From Auanema rhodensis (taxonomy: Eukaryota; Nematoda; Chromadorea; Rhabditida; Rhabditidae): DNA of 64,000 nt. The stretch lies in contig OZ059900.1 of the NCBI GenBank assembly GCA_964057225.1, forward strand, positions 5,714,501 to 5,778,500. The letters run 5' to 3'. Made by a program: the position numbers and the translations under genes. Under the pieces are notes generated by a model. It was not told where the DNA came from and searched no databases. It saw only the letters and a program-made list of their open reading frames with translations. Below, one piece after another: positions 18,821-31,843 of the stretch (position 1 is the stretch's first letter; each line of letters begins with the position of its first letter).

Positions 18821-19333
18821 TTAATCTTCACACCAAGCGTTTTCCTTGCGGATCTGTTCTTCTTCCTCAGGAGTAAAATCGTTTATTATATTGAAAGTAC
18901 GACGAATTTCTTCAGGGCTTTTGCCCTTGATGAGATTAGCAACAGATTTGCATGTTACATCCAAAAGTCCGGGAATATCCAAGTAGTTAGCAGCCAAGAT
19001 AATCTCAAACAGTGTAGCTTGGTCAACCTTCAGAAATTCGACATCCCATGATGGAATATCATCCAATCGCTTTTCACGTGAATCCTTATCTTCTTCTGGC
19101 TCATCATCTTTATGGTAAGAACACCATTGAATTACTTTCTTCAAAACAGCACCATTGACACATTGAACTGGCACGGGCTCCATCTCAGTCAAATCGGTAG
19201 CGTCAAGACCCAAATCGATAATCATAGTATTCAAAGTGTTAGAAAGGCGAACAACATCGCGATCTACTTCAAAAACCTCTTGATCAGAAGAGCGAAGTCT
19301 GATTTTAGGAGATGAGTTAGCAACAGCAGCCAT
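18821..19333 (-). CDS. skr-1: SKP1-like subunit of SCF ubiquitin ligase
   Basis: A single 170-residue open frame encoding SKP1, the adaptor that joins CUL1 to F-box proteins in SCF E3 ligases. The N-terminal BTB/POZ fold is seen in [40 protein letters not shown] is the family motif before the acidic loop. The C-terminal F-box-binding helices are clear in [19 protein letters not shown] and [19 protein letters not shown], ending NAWCED (the usual family end is ENxWCEx). Length matches the family (about 160-180). The frame is open further upstream, but the family start fits [10 protein letters not shown], and a TTTCTAG acceptor lies about ten bases before that ATG, so 19333 was chosen. No introns are seen, unlike its neighbours. 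Nematodes carry many skr genes; skr-1/2 type is the best fit. Confidence 0.93.
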   Translation of the reverse strand: MAAVANSSPKIRLRSSDQEVFEVDRDVVRLSNTLNTMIIDLGLDATDLTEMEPVPVQCVNGAVLKKVIQWCSYHKDDEPEEDKDSREKRLDDIPSWDVEFLKVDQATLFEIILAANYLDIPGLLDVTCKSVANLIKGKSPEEIRRTFNIINDFTPEEEEQIRKENAWCED

Positions 19334-22300
19334 TTGGAATTGTCTAGAAAGTAAATAATAAGTGGTATAATAAAGAGAAATTAAAAGAAAAGTTAAAAAG
19401 AAATAAAAGAGATTATGTTTTAATATCAATACTTATATTCAACAAAAAAACATGAGTAGGAAGTAATAATACAATAAACTTGTCGAAATAGAGTTCATGA
19501 ATCGAGACAAAAAAAAATTTGAGATATAAATAACATTTATCGCATTAGAATCATACATATTATCGTAATATTTCGTTATATAAAATATATAAAATGAAAA
19601 TTAATTCATGGTTTATAAATCAAAAGTTTTTAAAAAGGCCAAAAAATATATTGAAAAACTAAGAGCAAAGAACTAGCCTAATTATTTCGGTTAGCTCGTA
19701 CTTAGTCATACACTTAGTCTATAGGTCACATGTGATTCAGAAAATTTGGCGCACAAAAAAGAGGCTAAGAAAAAAACAGTGCACACTCCAGGTCGCAGGG
19801 TGAATAAATGAGGTCAAATCAATAATTCTCATATTGGTTCGTCATAATCAAACAGCAGATATATAATAGTATTTAGCTGAGCCAGGAATTGTAAGCTCCG
19901 CCCATTACGCGACGCACGTTATGCGATCGTGTCAAGACCAATTTCTGTATACGACCTATAGATGCAAAGGGTTATTATATTGGAACGATAAATGCATTTG
20001 AAACAAAGATCTACGGATATGTTCACAACTGCACAGTATCACAAAAAAGAATTAGCTGGCCAATATTATGACTTATAACATAATATTTGGCTTCGTCTAG
20101 TTGCCAGATTCGGTGATTATTGAATGGCTGCAGGCAATGTGTGTGGGCTGTTTTGTTATGTACTAATGCAAAAATCAATAAAGTTTAATGGCATTAGAAT
20201 TAAAAAATATATGATGTAGTTTCAAAGGAATCTGAATGGATATATAGTTCGAAGGTTTTCTTAACGTTTTAATTAAAATAATAAATATTAAATAAGCTTG
20301 GATTGAACAGTATTAAAGTAGCTCGGAACTATCTCACTAACATTACTTCGTGATTTCTTTTTTCACTCTCATATTAAATTATTTTTTAAACTCGGAATTA
20401 AAATGAATATCATAATGATAATATTTGTGTTTGTTTTTAAAATAAAAAATATGCGTAGAATATAAAATGAATTACATATACATATATACATTTAAACATA
20501 GTTAAGATAAAATATAAGCTTTTTTCCTGACGATACCTGTTGTCGTCATTGTTGATGGAACGTATTGTTTGGCTAACGCATTCATTGTTGACGCACTATC
20601 AGCCCTATTATTGAGAAAGATGGAGAAAGGATGCAAAGTTTTTTTCAAACAACTTTTCAACAAATGAAGATTCCGACAAGCCTCATGAGAGATTTCACGA
20701 TCACGTAAGCTACAAACTTTGATTTAAGCATTTTTGATAATACTACTATCCTAAATATTAAAATTATAAATAAAACTTTCTTAAAGCAGGCAAAAGATTA
20801 TTATTAGCTTTCATATCATTCAAAAGTACTATCATATTACAACTTATCATGTTTACATTAGCCTATGACAATTTTTCTGTTCTCCAGTTTTACAAACTGG
20901 CAGAGCACAGTTTCTAATGATGAGCGGCACAAGCCATTGGTAGGATGACAAAGAACATGATGCAAATTGCTGAAAATTGACCACAATATGATTAGGAAAT
21001 GCCGTCCTAGCCATTACTTTTCAGATTTTTCATTTTCTTTCTTTCTATTTCCCCATTTCTAATTTTAAAATTTGTATAGCTACTGCTGTATGATTTATTG
21101 TTGGTATTCCTCAAGTTTATGATATATCTAGTTCTGTTGTTATTGAAAATTCATAAATTTAATCTTTTTTCCCGATTTTGCTGATTCTCTTTTTTGATTT
21201 GAATTTTTATAAAATAGAATATCGTAGAGAAGCTGTAGTCAAACTAACCAAATTGTTAGAGAAAGAAGCTGTAACAAAACACCATGACCATTTAGAGAAT
21301 GAGAGAACGGAAAGGAGAGTTGGGCGAAGATGAACCGAACAAAGTCAGAGAGAATACATTTAAAAGAAAAATGGATGAGAAAACTATAGATACACTGCTT
21401 AAAAGCAGGGAGGATAGATGGAGAGGATAGGAAGTGACAGCCAGCTTCTCTCAGCAGAAGGGAAAGGAAAAGAAGATGTTGGAGAGAGGGAACTATTGAA
21501 AACCCTCTTTGGCCTATTGATTCCAGTTATTGGTCTAACTAGCTAGAAGTATTGGGAGCAAGACAGCAGAGAGAAAAGAGACAAGGAAGCTAGAAAAGAA
21601 AGAGAAAATATATAGAGAATAACTTTTTTTAATCCATTTTGGTCACTTTGAAATGCAAGTATGAATTTATGTCTTGTTTTATATTCACTTTAGTTTATTT
21701 AAACATTATTTTACTTATATACATTACCCTATTTTTTGGTATTTTATACTTTTATATCAATCTAAGAGATTTAAATTGAATTAAATTATTTCATTTTATT
21801 TATTGCAAACATATAAATATCATCGAAATGGTGTAATTTTGATTAAAAAAAACGATAAAATATTTCAAAGTGATTCAAAAACCACACAAAAATATAATAT
21901 AATTGAGATGATGACACGTGGAAAAAAAGCGTAAACTATGCCATAATGTGAAAATTCGTATAAGATGACAGAGATTGGTCATATAATTCCTGAATGATAT
22001 TATAATTCTCTGTTTGCTTTATATTTATTACTTATTAAAAAAACTTTTATTTCTATTAATATGAAATGATTATTGAACAATATTGTTCATCGGCTTTTGT
22101 TATCATCTTCTTCTTATTTACTATTTCATAATGCTTTTTCGTATACGGCCTTGTTATCTTGATTCGCTTTGTATTTTCATTTTCTTTTCTAATATGAGAA
22201 ACATTTTATTTTCAATTTTGTTTCACGTTTTTTATTTATTCAAATTAGTAGATATTGCAGGTTATTACATTATTCTCAACAAGTACTGTGTAATAATAAA

Positions 22301-23542
22301 ATTGAAATATATGAGTAAATTTATTTATCTATCATTCTCTCACTATCTTGCCTTTCCCACCTTTTCAGTGTTCGCATATCTTGTCGATTTTAATTAATTA
22401 TTCTTCTTTTCCCTCTATCATAATTATCTTTTTATATCTTTACGTTTTCCCTGACATCGGTTGATATTTATCTGTGTTCTGGAATAATATTTTATACTGT
22501 ATTACTATTTTCTTACTTGTTAATTTATTTGATGTAAAAACAAATTTTTCTATTCCTCATATTTTCTTTATATTCACATTGTGACTGTTAAATTAGCCGG
22601 ATGTGGTTGTAAACTTTTGCATCTGTTTCTTACAATTGTGAAATAAGAGTAGTCAACGAATGATTGCCATCGGGACATTGAGCAGAAACCTATAGAAAAG
22701 CTTCAAAAAATTTTGAATAAAAGAAAAAAGGTTAAAATTGGCTTGAATACAGACATCCCACAGATGGTTTCATTGTATTAAAAAAAAGAAAGCAAGAATG
22801 ATGTAATAAAAGATAGAAAACGAGCATATATGATTATATGCAAGGTCAAATAAATATGATTTACATAAGAAATTCTTATTTTAGATTAGGTAATTGGCAA
22901 GATAATTATGATTTCAATGCTTGCCTTTTTTCATAAAAAAAACCGTTCAAAATTCTATACAATTTGATGGGCAAAGAGCGAGATCGAAAAAAGAGAGGAG
23001 GAGGGAATAGAAAGAGTAGAAGATGAAGAGAAAGAGAGATAGAAACATTTACTGAACAAACTCAACAGAGTGATGAGGATTGTCTGTAGGGATGTTAGAT
23101 ACTGGAGAGAATTAAGAGAGCGCAGCTGAAAGAGTAAGTATGCCAGTGAGAGAGGGAGAGACATACGACAGACTTTAGAACTGAACTGCCACTCTATAAC
23201 ATACTCTAGCTGTCTAACCTCTTCATCCGTTGTTTGTCTGCTATCTCTTACGTTACCTTGCATTATTTCGCGGTCTTTGCAATCACAGCATGCCAATCTA
23301 GTTTCTCTGACTCTTATGTTCTCCGTTCAGTTTGTGGGTACATATGTAGTCTCGCACTCTCCTCTCATTCTTTAGTCTCTCATTTCTTCTGACTGTGTAT
23401 GTCATGTATTTGGAGCTATAAAGACAATCGATAGCACTCTGTCTCGCTCGTTACAGCCTCTCACTCTCTGTCTCTCTTATCCGACTCTTCTTCTGTTCCA
23501 CTTTCATCTATCCTCCCGAAACACTACAGCTTAGGAATCGGA
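19334..23542. other. Intergenic DNA upstream of unc-115
   Basis: About 4.2 kb without a convincing gene. A purine-rich block at 21270-21610 contains a short open stretch near 21222-21334 that ends in TGA and resembles nothing. A second purine-rich block at 22975-23180 is followed by a pyrimidine-rich one at about 23320-23520, just before the unc-115 start. Promoter, 5' UTR or distal first exons of unc-115 could lie here. Confidence 0.5.
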
Positions 23543-26500
23543 ATGGGTCAGTTTAACCTTTTCGGAATTATTTTAATCGATAACAATCTAATATTAAAAC
23601 TAGTAAACTATTTCGAAATACTCATCTTGTAAAAATTATTTGCATTAACTATGTAATATTTGGCTTATTTACTTTCATGTAGAATGCGTCATTTATGACG
23701 AGTAGTGTTGTATTAAGTGATATAGTCGATAAACGTTTACACTGAGCAGAAAGTTTCAACAGAAATTTTGCAATTATCATATTTATTGATATATAAATAA
23801 ATTTATTCATATACAGATTTGTTTTTTATAACAAATTCAATTTACAGGAAAGAAATGCGATGTATGTAGAAAGAAGTGTTCGGGAGATGTATTGAAAGTA
23901 AATGATAAATACTTTCATATAGCCTGTTTTCAATGTAAAAGTAAGTAAAACTATATTTTAATTAATATTAGTAAATTTTAATAATTTATTGCATTTTATT
24001 TTAATCTTTTATAATTTACATTTCCATTAAAACATGCATATTCTTGTATTTTGGTCTTATTCATTCGTATTCTAAGTCATAAGCAGATAAGCATCTGGGT
24101 CTCAACCCTCAAATGCCAGTCTAGAACAGCATAGCAATTGAATTATACAAGACAATATGTCACATCTGTAATTTCATAATAATTTTATTTAGTTATGAAC
24201 ATTATATTTTATTCAATTTTCAATTTTTTTTTCTCATATTTGAACAATTCTTTAGTACAATGTCTGTTAAAACAGATATCTATCGCAGTTATTTATTTTA
24301 CAAAAATTCTCTGAAATGAATTTGCAATCTAACCTCTTGGAACCGAAAATCTTTCAAAACCTGTTTGATTTTCTATTATTTACACATATCAATTCTAATT
24401 ATTCTCTAGTTTTTTGTATACAACGCTTTCGTGATGAAAGTTTAAGAAAAATTAAAAGATTCAATCATGAAAGACAAAAATAATGTACTTTCTGAACATC
24501 ATGCATAGCTTTCAAGTTTCTTGATTGATAACACTTTCTTTCTTTTTTTCTCATCTCAAATATATGAGTCAATGTTTTCTAAACAATCTAATCTAGTTAT
24601 TGAAACATATTAATATTTTTCGAGATGAATCTCAGTTATCATAACTTACATATCCATTTTTACAGAATGCAAGCGTCTGTTAGGCGAATCTGGATATTAT
24701 CAAACATCAGATGGTTCATATCTCTGCCCAGATGATTATAGGGGTCTAAGCAAAGAGCAACGCGAAACTGCTCCATCTACACCAGCAAAAACAGTTGAGA
24801 AGATTCAAAGTGGTAAGAGTCGTGATAGTTCGCCAACAAAATCACCTCAACCACCACTATCACCCACCTCAGCATCGAAATCGGATGTATCAACAAGTGA
24901 GTAGTAGATATTTATATTTTTCTCGTTCAATTTGATATTCATGAACAATTTTAAACTAGTTTCTTTTGGTATTTTTAAAAAAATTAAAAAATAGATATTG
25001 AAATACCTACGCCAAATCTCTTCAATTATTGTTGAATTTGGTATGGTTTTTGAATCAATCACGTATATAATCCAATCAGCAATAATCTATTTGTTCACTC
25101 TGCGATATTGAACATTGAAAGTGTCTTGTCTCGAGATGAATACAGTATACTATGTAATTAAGCTTGCGCTGCTTGTACTCAACCACTTGCTCAAGGACAA
25201 GCTTTATTAGCTCTCAATCAGTCATGGCACGTATTCTGTTTCAAGTGCAGGTAATATTTTATATAATAATATAAATAAAACTAAATATATATTTGTGCAC
25301 ATTAATATTAAATGCATTTGAACGTATAGATGGAATATATATTTTTGTAGTGAATGTGCGGCTATTCTTCATGGCGAATACATGAGTCACGATGGACAAC
25401 CATTATGTCTACGTGATTATAACGAGAAGCATGGTGTTAAATGCTATGAGTGTCACAAATTCATTGCTGGGAAAGTTCTTCAGGTAAATTATCATTCATT
25501 ATACGTTTCATTAACTCACTCATAAATATTTTCCCATATCCAAACCAGGAGATATAATTTACATAAATTGTAATAAATCTTAACGTATATAAATATATAT
25601 GTAGATTAATTATATTTTCTAACAATCATTTTATATATACTATGTGTATAAATTAAGAAATATATAATTATTCACCTTTGTAACAATTTAAATATATTAG
25701 TTGTATGTTAAACGGTTAGCCTGCTCTAGGTGGTATGCTACAATACATGATTTTTATAATATCTGATCGCAAAATTCATTCATATTTATTATTCTGAACA
25801 TTATCTACCCACTAATTAATTTTTTTCTTCTTTATGTATAGTTTAACAACCTATAAATATTGCAGGCCGGAAATTATCGTTTCCATCCTACATGCGCTAG
25901 ATGTACAAGATGTGGACTTCACTTTGGTGGAGGGGAGGAAATGTATATGCAAGGAGACGAAATATGGCATCCATCATGCGAACATTCTCGAACAACCGAG
26001 AATATTGCTGTACGTTTATATTTTTATTTGAAAATGCAAAAAAAAACTCTCTAACCAACGTATTGAAAAAACATTAAAATTCAAAAAAAAAAATTAAAAT
26101 ATTAAACTGTAGCAGTAGACAGAAAATTTCTATATTGTGTAAAGCAAGAACACTATGCAATAGCAAAAGAATAAGAATACAACATTTGTTTATAACGATA
26201 TTCAATGAATCATGAGCGCAAGCTTGCTTGGATATATAAATATCATTTTTCTATAAACAGTGTCACAGAGTTTGTATCAAAACAATACGTTTTACATTAC
26301 AGCCAACAGCAAAAGGAACAACTTCGTTCAGTATGAAGGAAGTTAAATATCCTTCTTCATTTGGTCAGCATACCATCTACATGTATTTGATGCCTGAACC
26401 GGAACTCACGTACATTCGTCATCCAGCAACTAACACCAAAGAACCTAATGCTCCTCAGTATCATGTTCCACAAGGTGCTATATTGTATTTTGTTCAATTT

Positions 26501-27904
26501 TTATAGTAACTGGATATTTATAGGTCCAATTAAAATTCGCAAGTCTCGTCTTGCTGTACTGAAGACTGGTATGCAAAGATTAGGTAAGTGAAAATTAAGC
26601 GAATGATTTGTTATATAACAATCTAACATGATGAATAATATAATTTATAATTTGCAGCTGAGGACTTGGAAAAGGACATGCCACGTCCAAAGTCTCCTCA
26701 TATGTGTAATGAAGAGCCAATTGAATTAGCTCACTATCCTGCTGGACATGCACCAGATCCAAATCAAGTATGTTTTTGATAATATTGATGAAACTTGTTT
26801 CTTAACAACCTTGTTTAGCCAGCAGCTATTGAGCGAGATGATTTCCCAGCTCCACCATATCCATATGCTGTTGAAGAACTGAAGAGACGATTATCTACTT
26901 CATCCATTGAGAATGAAATTTCCGATGATGAATCTGATGCTGAAAATGTCGATGAAGAAAAGATGAAGAAAACAGTGAAGGAACTAGAAAAGTATGAGGA
27001 TTCTTCAATAGCACACGTTATCAAACAAAATATTGAAGAAGCTACAAAGCGTCAACGGTTTGTTTTTAATAATTGTTTCTTAACTATACTTTTAATTGTA
27101 GTCTTCCATTGCATTGGGATCCTCGTAATGCTAGTAGAACACCATCAGCCAAAAAAATGCCTCATCTTCGTTTCCGATATGAAGTACCAATCAATGCTTG
27201 TAATACTTTTTCAGATTTTAATAAATCATGAAATTGTTATGTTTCAGCTCCCTCACGACATATGAGTCGACCGAGACCTTGGGTTGCTTGGCAAGGAGGA
27301 GAGAAAAACCAAGGCAACACTTTACCTTGTTTCCATATTCCAGAAAGCGCAGGTAAAAAACTATGGTATTAAAAATGACTATTATTTTCAAATTTAGCGA
27401 ATACATTACGCGCTTCAACTTTACCGGGTCGATGTATGTACGGGCACCAATCGATGGAAAATCTCGAAATGGCTGCAAATGGAAATGCTTATGAAGGTAG
27501 TGTTTGTTCTTTTAACAGGTATTTCAATATTGTATTTAGCATCTGGATCAGCAACTTTGGGAGGCCATTCGGATCAAATGAAAGTTGGTGGCGATATGCG
27601 AACACCATTGCGATCATCACTCCCAGATATGAGCAAACCCGTAAAAACTTACTCCTTAACAGAACTTCAAACAACAAATAAGTCTATGCCCCCAGAAGTT
27701 GATAGGTAAGTATTTTTAAAATGAATCAGCTGCACATATGAATTGCTACAAAATTATTAATGAATTTTAACTTTCAGGCAACACTTGGAACGACATTTAA
27801 CGCGTGATGAATTTGAAAACGTATTTAATATGAGCCCCATTGAATTTTACAAGCTACCTGAATGGAAGCGAATTAATTTAAAGCGCAAAGCTCGGCTTTT
27901 TTAG
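23543..27904 (+). CDS. unc-115: UNC-115/abLIM actin-binding LIM protein
   Basis: Encodes a cytoplasmic actin-binding protein that in C. elegans acts downstream of Rac in axon guidance. Three LIM zinc-binding domains come first. LIM1 spans exons at 23848 and 24666 (CDVCRKKCSGDVLKVNDKYF, YLCPDDY). LIM2 starts at CAACTQPLAQGQ (about 25167). LIM3 starts at CYECHKFIAGKVLQ and ends at IWHPSCEHS (about 25960). A long linker follows with Ser/Pro-rich and acidic, Lys-rich parts (ENEISDDESDAENVDEE), then QHLERHLTRDEFENVFNMSP and a C-terminal villin headpiece ending LPEWKRINLKRKARLF. Three LIM domains plus headpiece is the UNC-115 pattern; vertebrate abLIM has four LIM domains. The start is the least certain part: the first coding exon would be only four bases (23543-23546), spliced at GTCAGT, so other 5' exons are possible. 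Confidence 0.92.
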
Positions 27905-29981
27905 ATTCCAGTGCAAACCAGATAATAGAAAATCAATAACAATCCTATCATCAATTTTATATATGTTAAACAGCATGCTTGTTCCGCCTAAGCCTTAAAC
28001 AACGTCGTCGAGATTGAAATTGCAAATACTTTTTTCACAAATCTTGAACTAAACGGCATTCTATTTTTAATAGTTTTTAGCACTCCACAGAGATATGATA
28101 CATATAAAAAATTGGATTTGCAGCGAAAAGTCATTAGTTTTGAGATTTTTTTAAAGTTTGAACAAATGATACAAGCTTCAAAATGTTTTCATTTTAGTTA
28201 GTTTTCATGTAATCCTCTGAACATTTTGGAGCTTTTTCTTATTGTTTGCTATCAAACTATAGTCATAATGCATTGTATTTATATACTATAATATTATTTA
28301 TTTCAACATCGTGTAGGATATTTTTAATTGATTTATTTCTTGAAACTAATGATTTGTAGCTATCAAGCCAAAAATAGCTTTATTTTGAATTTTGAATGCT
28401 CATTGCATCGAGTGTTATGGAAAGTATTTGTAACTTCATACATACAATTTTCGAATTTGCTAATTTTGTGGAACAAAATTAGTAATTTTATGTTTAAAAC
28501 ATAGAAACATGAAAATGTCCACAGTGCCCTGTTTTCCTTTGCCAAATATAGCTTTTGTTTGTTATTGAAAATAAAAGGTCTGCCGCGCCAATTTGTTTTC
28601 ATTCTTGAGATATTTGCGAATATTTTAGAGAGTCATTTCAGAAAAGTTGATTATTTGGGCAAAATACTTACTTTGCTCTAAATACAGCTTCTCCTCAACA
28701 AAATTAACGTAGTTTCAATTTGAAGAAAAAAAAACAACATTTGTACTTTAAGTTAGCGGATTGCGTTGAACTAGAATTAATCAAATAATTTGGTACATCG
28801 GAGATCTCAGATGGTAACAAAAGTATAAGATCAATGTCCAAACTCTTGTATGAAAATAAAAAAAAATTGTTTGATCATTGAAGCAATTTCAATATGTTCA
28901 AATAATTAGTAAAAATCTTGGTAGAATGAGAGTACTGAAAGTTTTAACAATTCAATTAAAATTCATCATTTCATTGTTGTAATGCAAACTTTGTTCAAAA
29001 AGTTTTTTTTTGTTGTAAATATTTACTATTCGATCAATTCCAAATCTGTTTGAACAATAATACCCACTTTTCAATTGTTTCGACAAATTGAAGATATTTG
29101 AAGCTGAAGAAGATTCAAAACTATTCAAAACCATTACAAGTAAAAAGTGGTTCATGAGTGAATTCGAAAGCAGAAAATAAACAAAGTTTGTAAGAAAACT
29201 AGTTATATTTCTCATATTTCTCATATTATCTATGTGTCCATGCGTTTTAAAATATAGTTAACTGCTTACTCAAATTGTTTTTGTATTCAACTCCATGTTT
29301 ATCATAAACAAAACAAAAGATTTATCTTCGGCCAGCACAAAGGTTAAAATTTTCATATTTCATATGAACAAAGCTCTTCCGGAAATTTTATTTGTTTTAT
29401 CTAAGAAAACGTATCAAATGAACGTAACTCAAAAATAAAAAAGCTGTACTTTAAGCTTTTATACTGAATACTGAACTTGAATTAATTTTCAGGCTTGTTT
29501 CATTAAATTCTAAAACACTCGAAGATCTCAAGAAAATGTTCTCCAAGTTCTCTCAGATAGATAGAAACCTAAAAGAAAATGTAATTATTCCGTGAATTAG
29601 ATGAAGAATACGGAAAAGTTTCAAATGGCAACATGTGTTATGTTAAGATGAGAAGAGGAACATAGAAATAGAGATATGATGGAAGAACTGAGAGACAACC
29701 GGGAAAATAGTTGTGTCAGGAGGGAGAACAGAGAAAATAGTTGTGAGTTAATTTAGTCGGCAAAAATGGTTCAGTTGGAATCATCTTCCTCAAAAGAGAA
29801 GTTTCTTTTTGAATTCATGTTTCTAGTAGTCCAATAGGTAACAATTAAAGTATTGGACCCTACTTTAACTTAAATATGATATTATAAGCAATTAAGTAGT
29901 CATCTATATATTGTTTTATTATTACATTTATTGTGCTTTCTGCTCTATGCCACTAGAAATATTTTCAGATTTGAAACAAAA
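27905..29981. other. unc-115 3' UTR and intergenic DNA
   Basis: No gene was found in these 2.1 kb. The first several hundred bases are probably the unc-115 3' UTR. A purine-rich tract lies at about 29630-29740. ATTTTCAG ending at 29968 is followed 13 nt later by the next gene's ATG and looks like a trans-splice or intron acceptor. Confidence 0.5.
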
Positions 29982-31182
29982 ATGAAAGACAAAACTAAAT
30001 TTGTTGAAGAAATAATTGCATCCCATAATAAGAGAAGGAAAACGGTATGGTCATTATTTTATAATTATAATTTCATTTTTTTGATGGAATCAAGCTCTTT
30101 TGTAGTAAAAATTTGATTCACATTCAATATTCACATGACAAGTTAAGTATATATTTGTATATACTATATATATGATCTAAGTTTTCTAGTACTCTAAACA
30201 ACTATAAAAACTTTTCCAATTCATGCAACATGTTTCAACTTTGATTAAATTCCAAATGTTCATTAGTGTTCTGAAGAGAATTTCTCAACTTGATGAGACT
30301 ATAAAGCGGAATCAATTTCTTAGGTTGACTGCTAAGTAACAATTCCTATAGATGTTTCAACACTTGCCTTAATTGATTTAGATTGTGTTCTAAATAACTT
30401 GAAATGTTCAATTCAGTTGATATCCATAAAAACGAAAAGAACATAGTGTTTAATAGTTAACGCTGGCTATTACAAATAAATTGTTTGCCTGTTTAAGAAT
30501 GTATTGTGTTTGTTGACATGCTATTATTCGGTGTTTTTATAGCATGGATGTCCAGATTTAAAACATAATTCTGAACTTGGTGAACAAGCTCAAGAATGGG
30601 CAGATAAAATAGCAACTAAAGGCTATGTATCTTACTGTGAAACAGCTGGAGTTGGTGAAAATATCACGATTTTCCCACCAAATCTGCAGCCAGATAAAAG
30701 TATGTTATTTCAAAATTTTGTGAGATATTATCTACGTCATGGTTGAAACTTGTTGGCTGTTTAGTTGTAGAACATTGGTATTCCGAACATGAGAAATATG
30801 AATATGAAACGCCAGGTTGGCAAGAGGGAACAAGCTACTTCACACAAATGATTTGGAAATCCACCAAAGAGGTTTTGATATATAACGCTTCAAAGATCAC
30901 AGCAATATTTCAGATAGGAATTGGTAGATCGGTCATTGATGCCGACAAGTTCAATTCGCCAATCTCCCAATGGTTAGTGAGATTAAATAGATCTATTGTC
31001 ATAAATGTATTTGATTAAGCAACAAAATATTCGATAAATTGGAAGTTATTGTGGCTTTTTATCGACCAGCAGGCAATAACAATCGGGATGGATTATTCGC
31101 TATCAATGTATTGAAACCAAAATATGTGCCAATGAGTATTGTCGATCACATTGTTGAGCCGGCATTAGAAATACCATTCTAA
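29982..31182 (+). CDS. GAPR-1-like CAP superfamily protein with altered active site
   Basis: Five exons (29982-30044, 30543-30699, 30765-30871, 30914-30972, 31020-31182) give 182 residues. It is a CAP (SCP/TAPS) domain of the GLIPR2/GAPR-1 type: IIASHNKRRKTHGCPDLKH, then AGVGENI, then VEHWYSEHEKYEYETPGW, then FTQMIWKSTKEIGIG. There is no signal peptide, which agrees with GAPR-1, a cytoplasmic-face Golgi/raft protein, rather than with secreted venom-allergen-like CAPs. The usual GHFTQ is SYFTQ, so the histidine is replaced by tyrosine. The other tetrad histidine (near ILKH in GAPR-1) also appears absent, being YVSYCE here. The glutamate of GEN is kept. Loss of both histidines suggests it does not bind metal in the usual way. 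An acceptor-like TTTCAG lies 13 nt before the ATG. Confidence 0.85.
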
Positions 31183-31251
31183 TATAATTAAACATATATT
31201 TTTTATTATACAAAGTTATATTATATAATATAATTAAGACGAGATTGTTAT

Positions 31252-31269
31252 TATCTATCTATCTATCTA

Positions 31270-31306
<37 letters not shown>
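31252..31306. repeat. Compound microsatellite (TATC)n/(TA)n
   Basis: About five tetranucleotide TATC units run into an uninterrupted TA tract. It lies some 70 bp past the CAP gene stop codon. Confidence 0.95.
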
Positions 31307-31308
<2 letters not shown>

Positions 31309-31769
31309 TAATAATATATATAAAATACTATTTCATACTTGTAATCATACATTCAGTTTTTAATCTGCATTATTTTTTATTTTTTTATTTAATAAATATG
31401 TTCAAATATTAATGTTTATCGGTGCTCAATACAATGAAATACTTCTAGTTAAACAAGGTGTCTTTTAATACTACAAAGGCATGTAGAGAAATTGTTTTCA
31501 TCTCTTCAAAATCCGGACGGATTTGAGTTTTTTTCTCAATTTAAAGCCGATAAATAGATCTTCTTCAGGAAAAAGCGCTTCTCGTTTGCCATACTTCTCG
31601 TTATCCCAATTCTTTCGATTCTAAAATCTTTCGCTAGTTTTCTATTTTTCTCCTATCGTTTTCATGCTGTTAGCCGTCACGCATTCATCGACGAATTGGA
31701 AAAATTGTCGATCTGTTCATTCGCACAACGTTTAGAGTGCGCAGGGCAAGTGGGCGAAACCTGATTGAC

Positions 31770-31843
31770 ATGAAGGCGGATGTTTCTCAATGCTACTTGA
31801 TATTGGTCCTGCTTTTCCTGCTTGGGAGTTGCTACTCTTTCAA
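31770..31843 (+). other. Candidate orphan first exon encoding a signal peptide
   Basis: ATG opens a short frame MKADVSQCYLILVLLFLLGS followed by CYSF and a GTATGG donor. It looks like a signal peptide with an uncharged leucine-rich core in otherwise non-coding DNA of relatively high GC. It would end in phase 2. Spliced straight to the EGF exon near 33834 it would be out of frame, so its partner exon is unknown. It could be an alternative start of the downstream gene through an intermediate exon, a remnant, or chance. Confidence 0.35.

Noticed and set aside
21222..21334. Open, charged stretch resembling a coiled coil (EYRREAVVKLTKLLEKEAV)
   Set aside because: It lies in a purine-rich block, which by composition yields Lys/Glu/Arg-rich frames; it ends in TGA with no donor that links to a known exon.
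27519..27539. In-frame 21 nt optional segment in unc-115 (GISILYL)
   Set aside because: Using the earlier acceptor would leave a 22 nt intron, too short; the 43 nt intron to the second acceptor is preferred.
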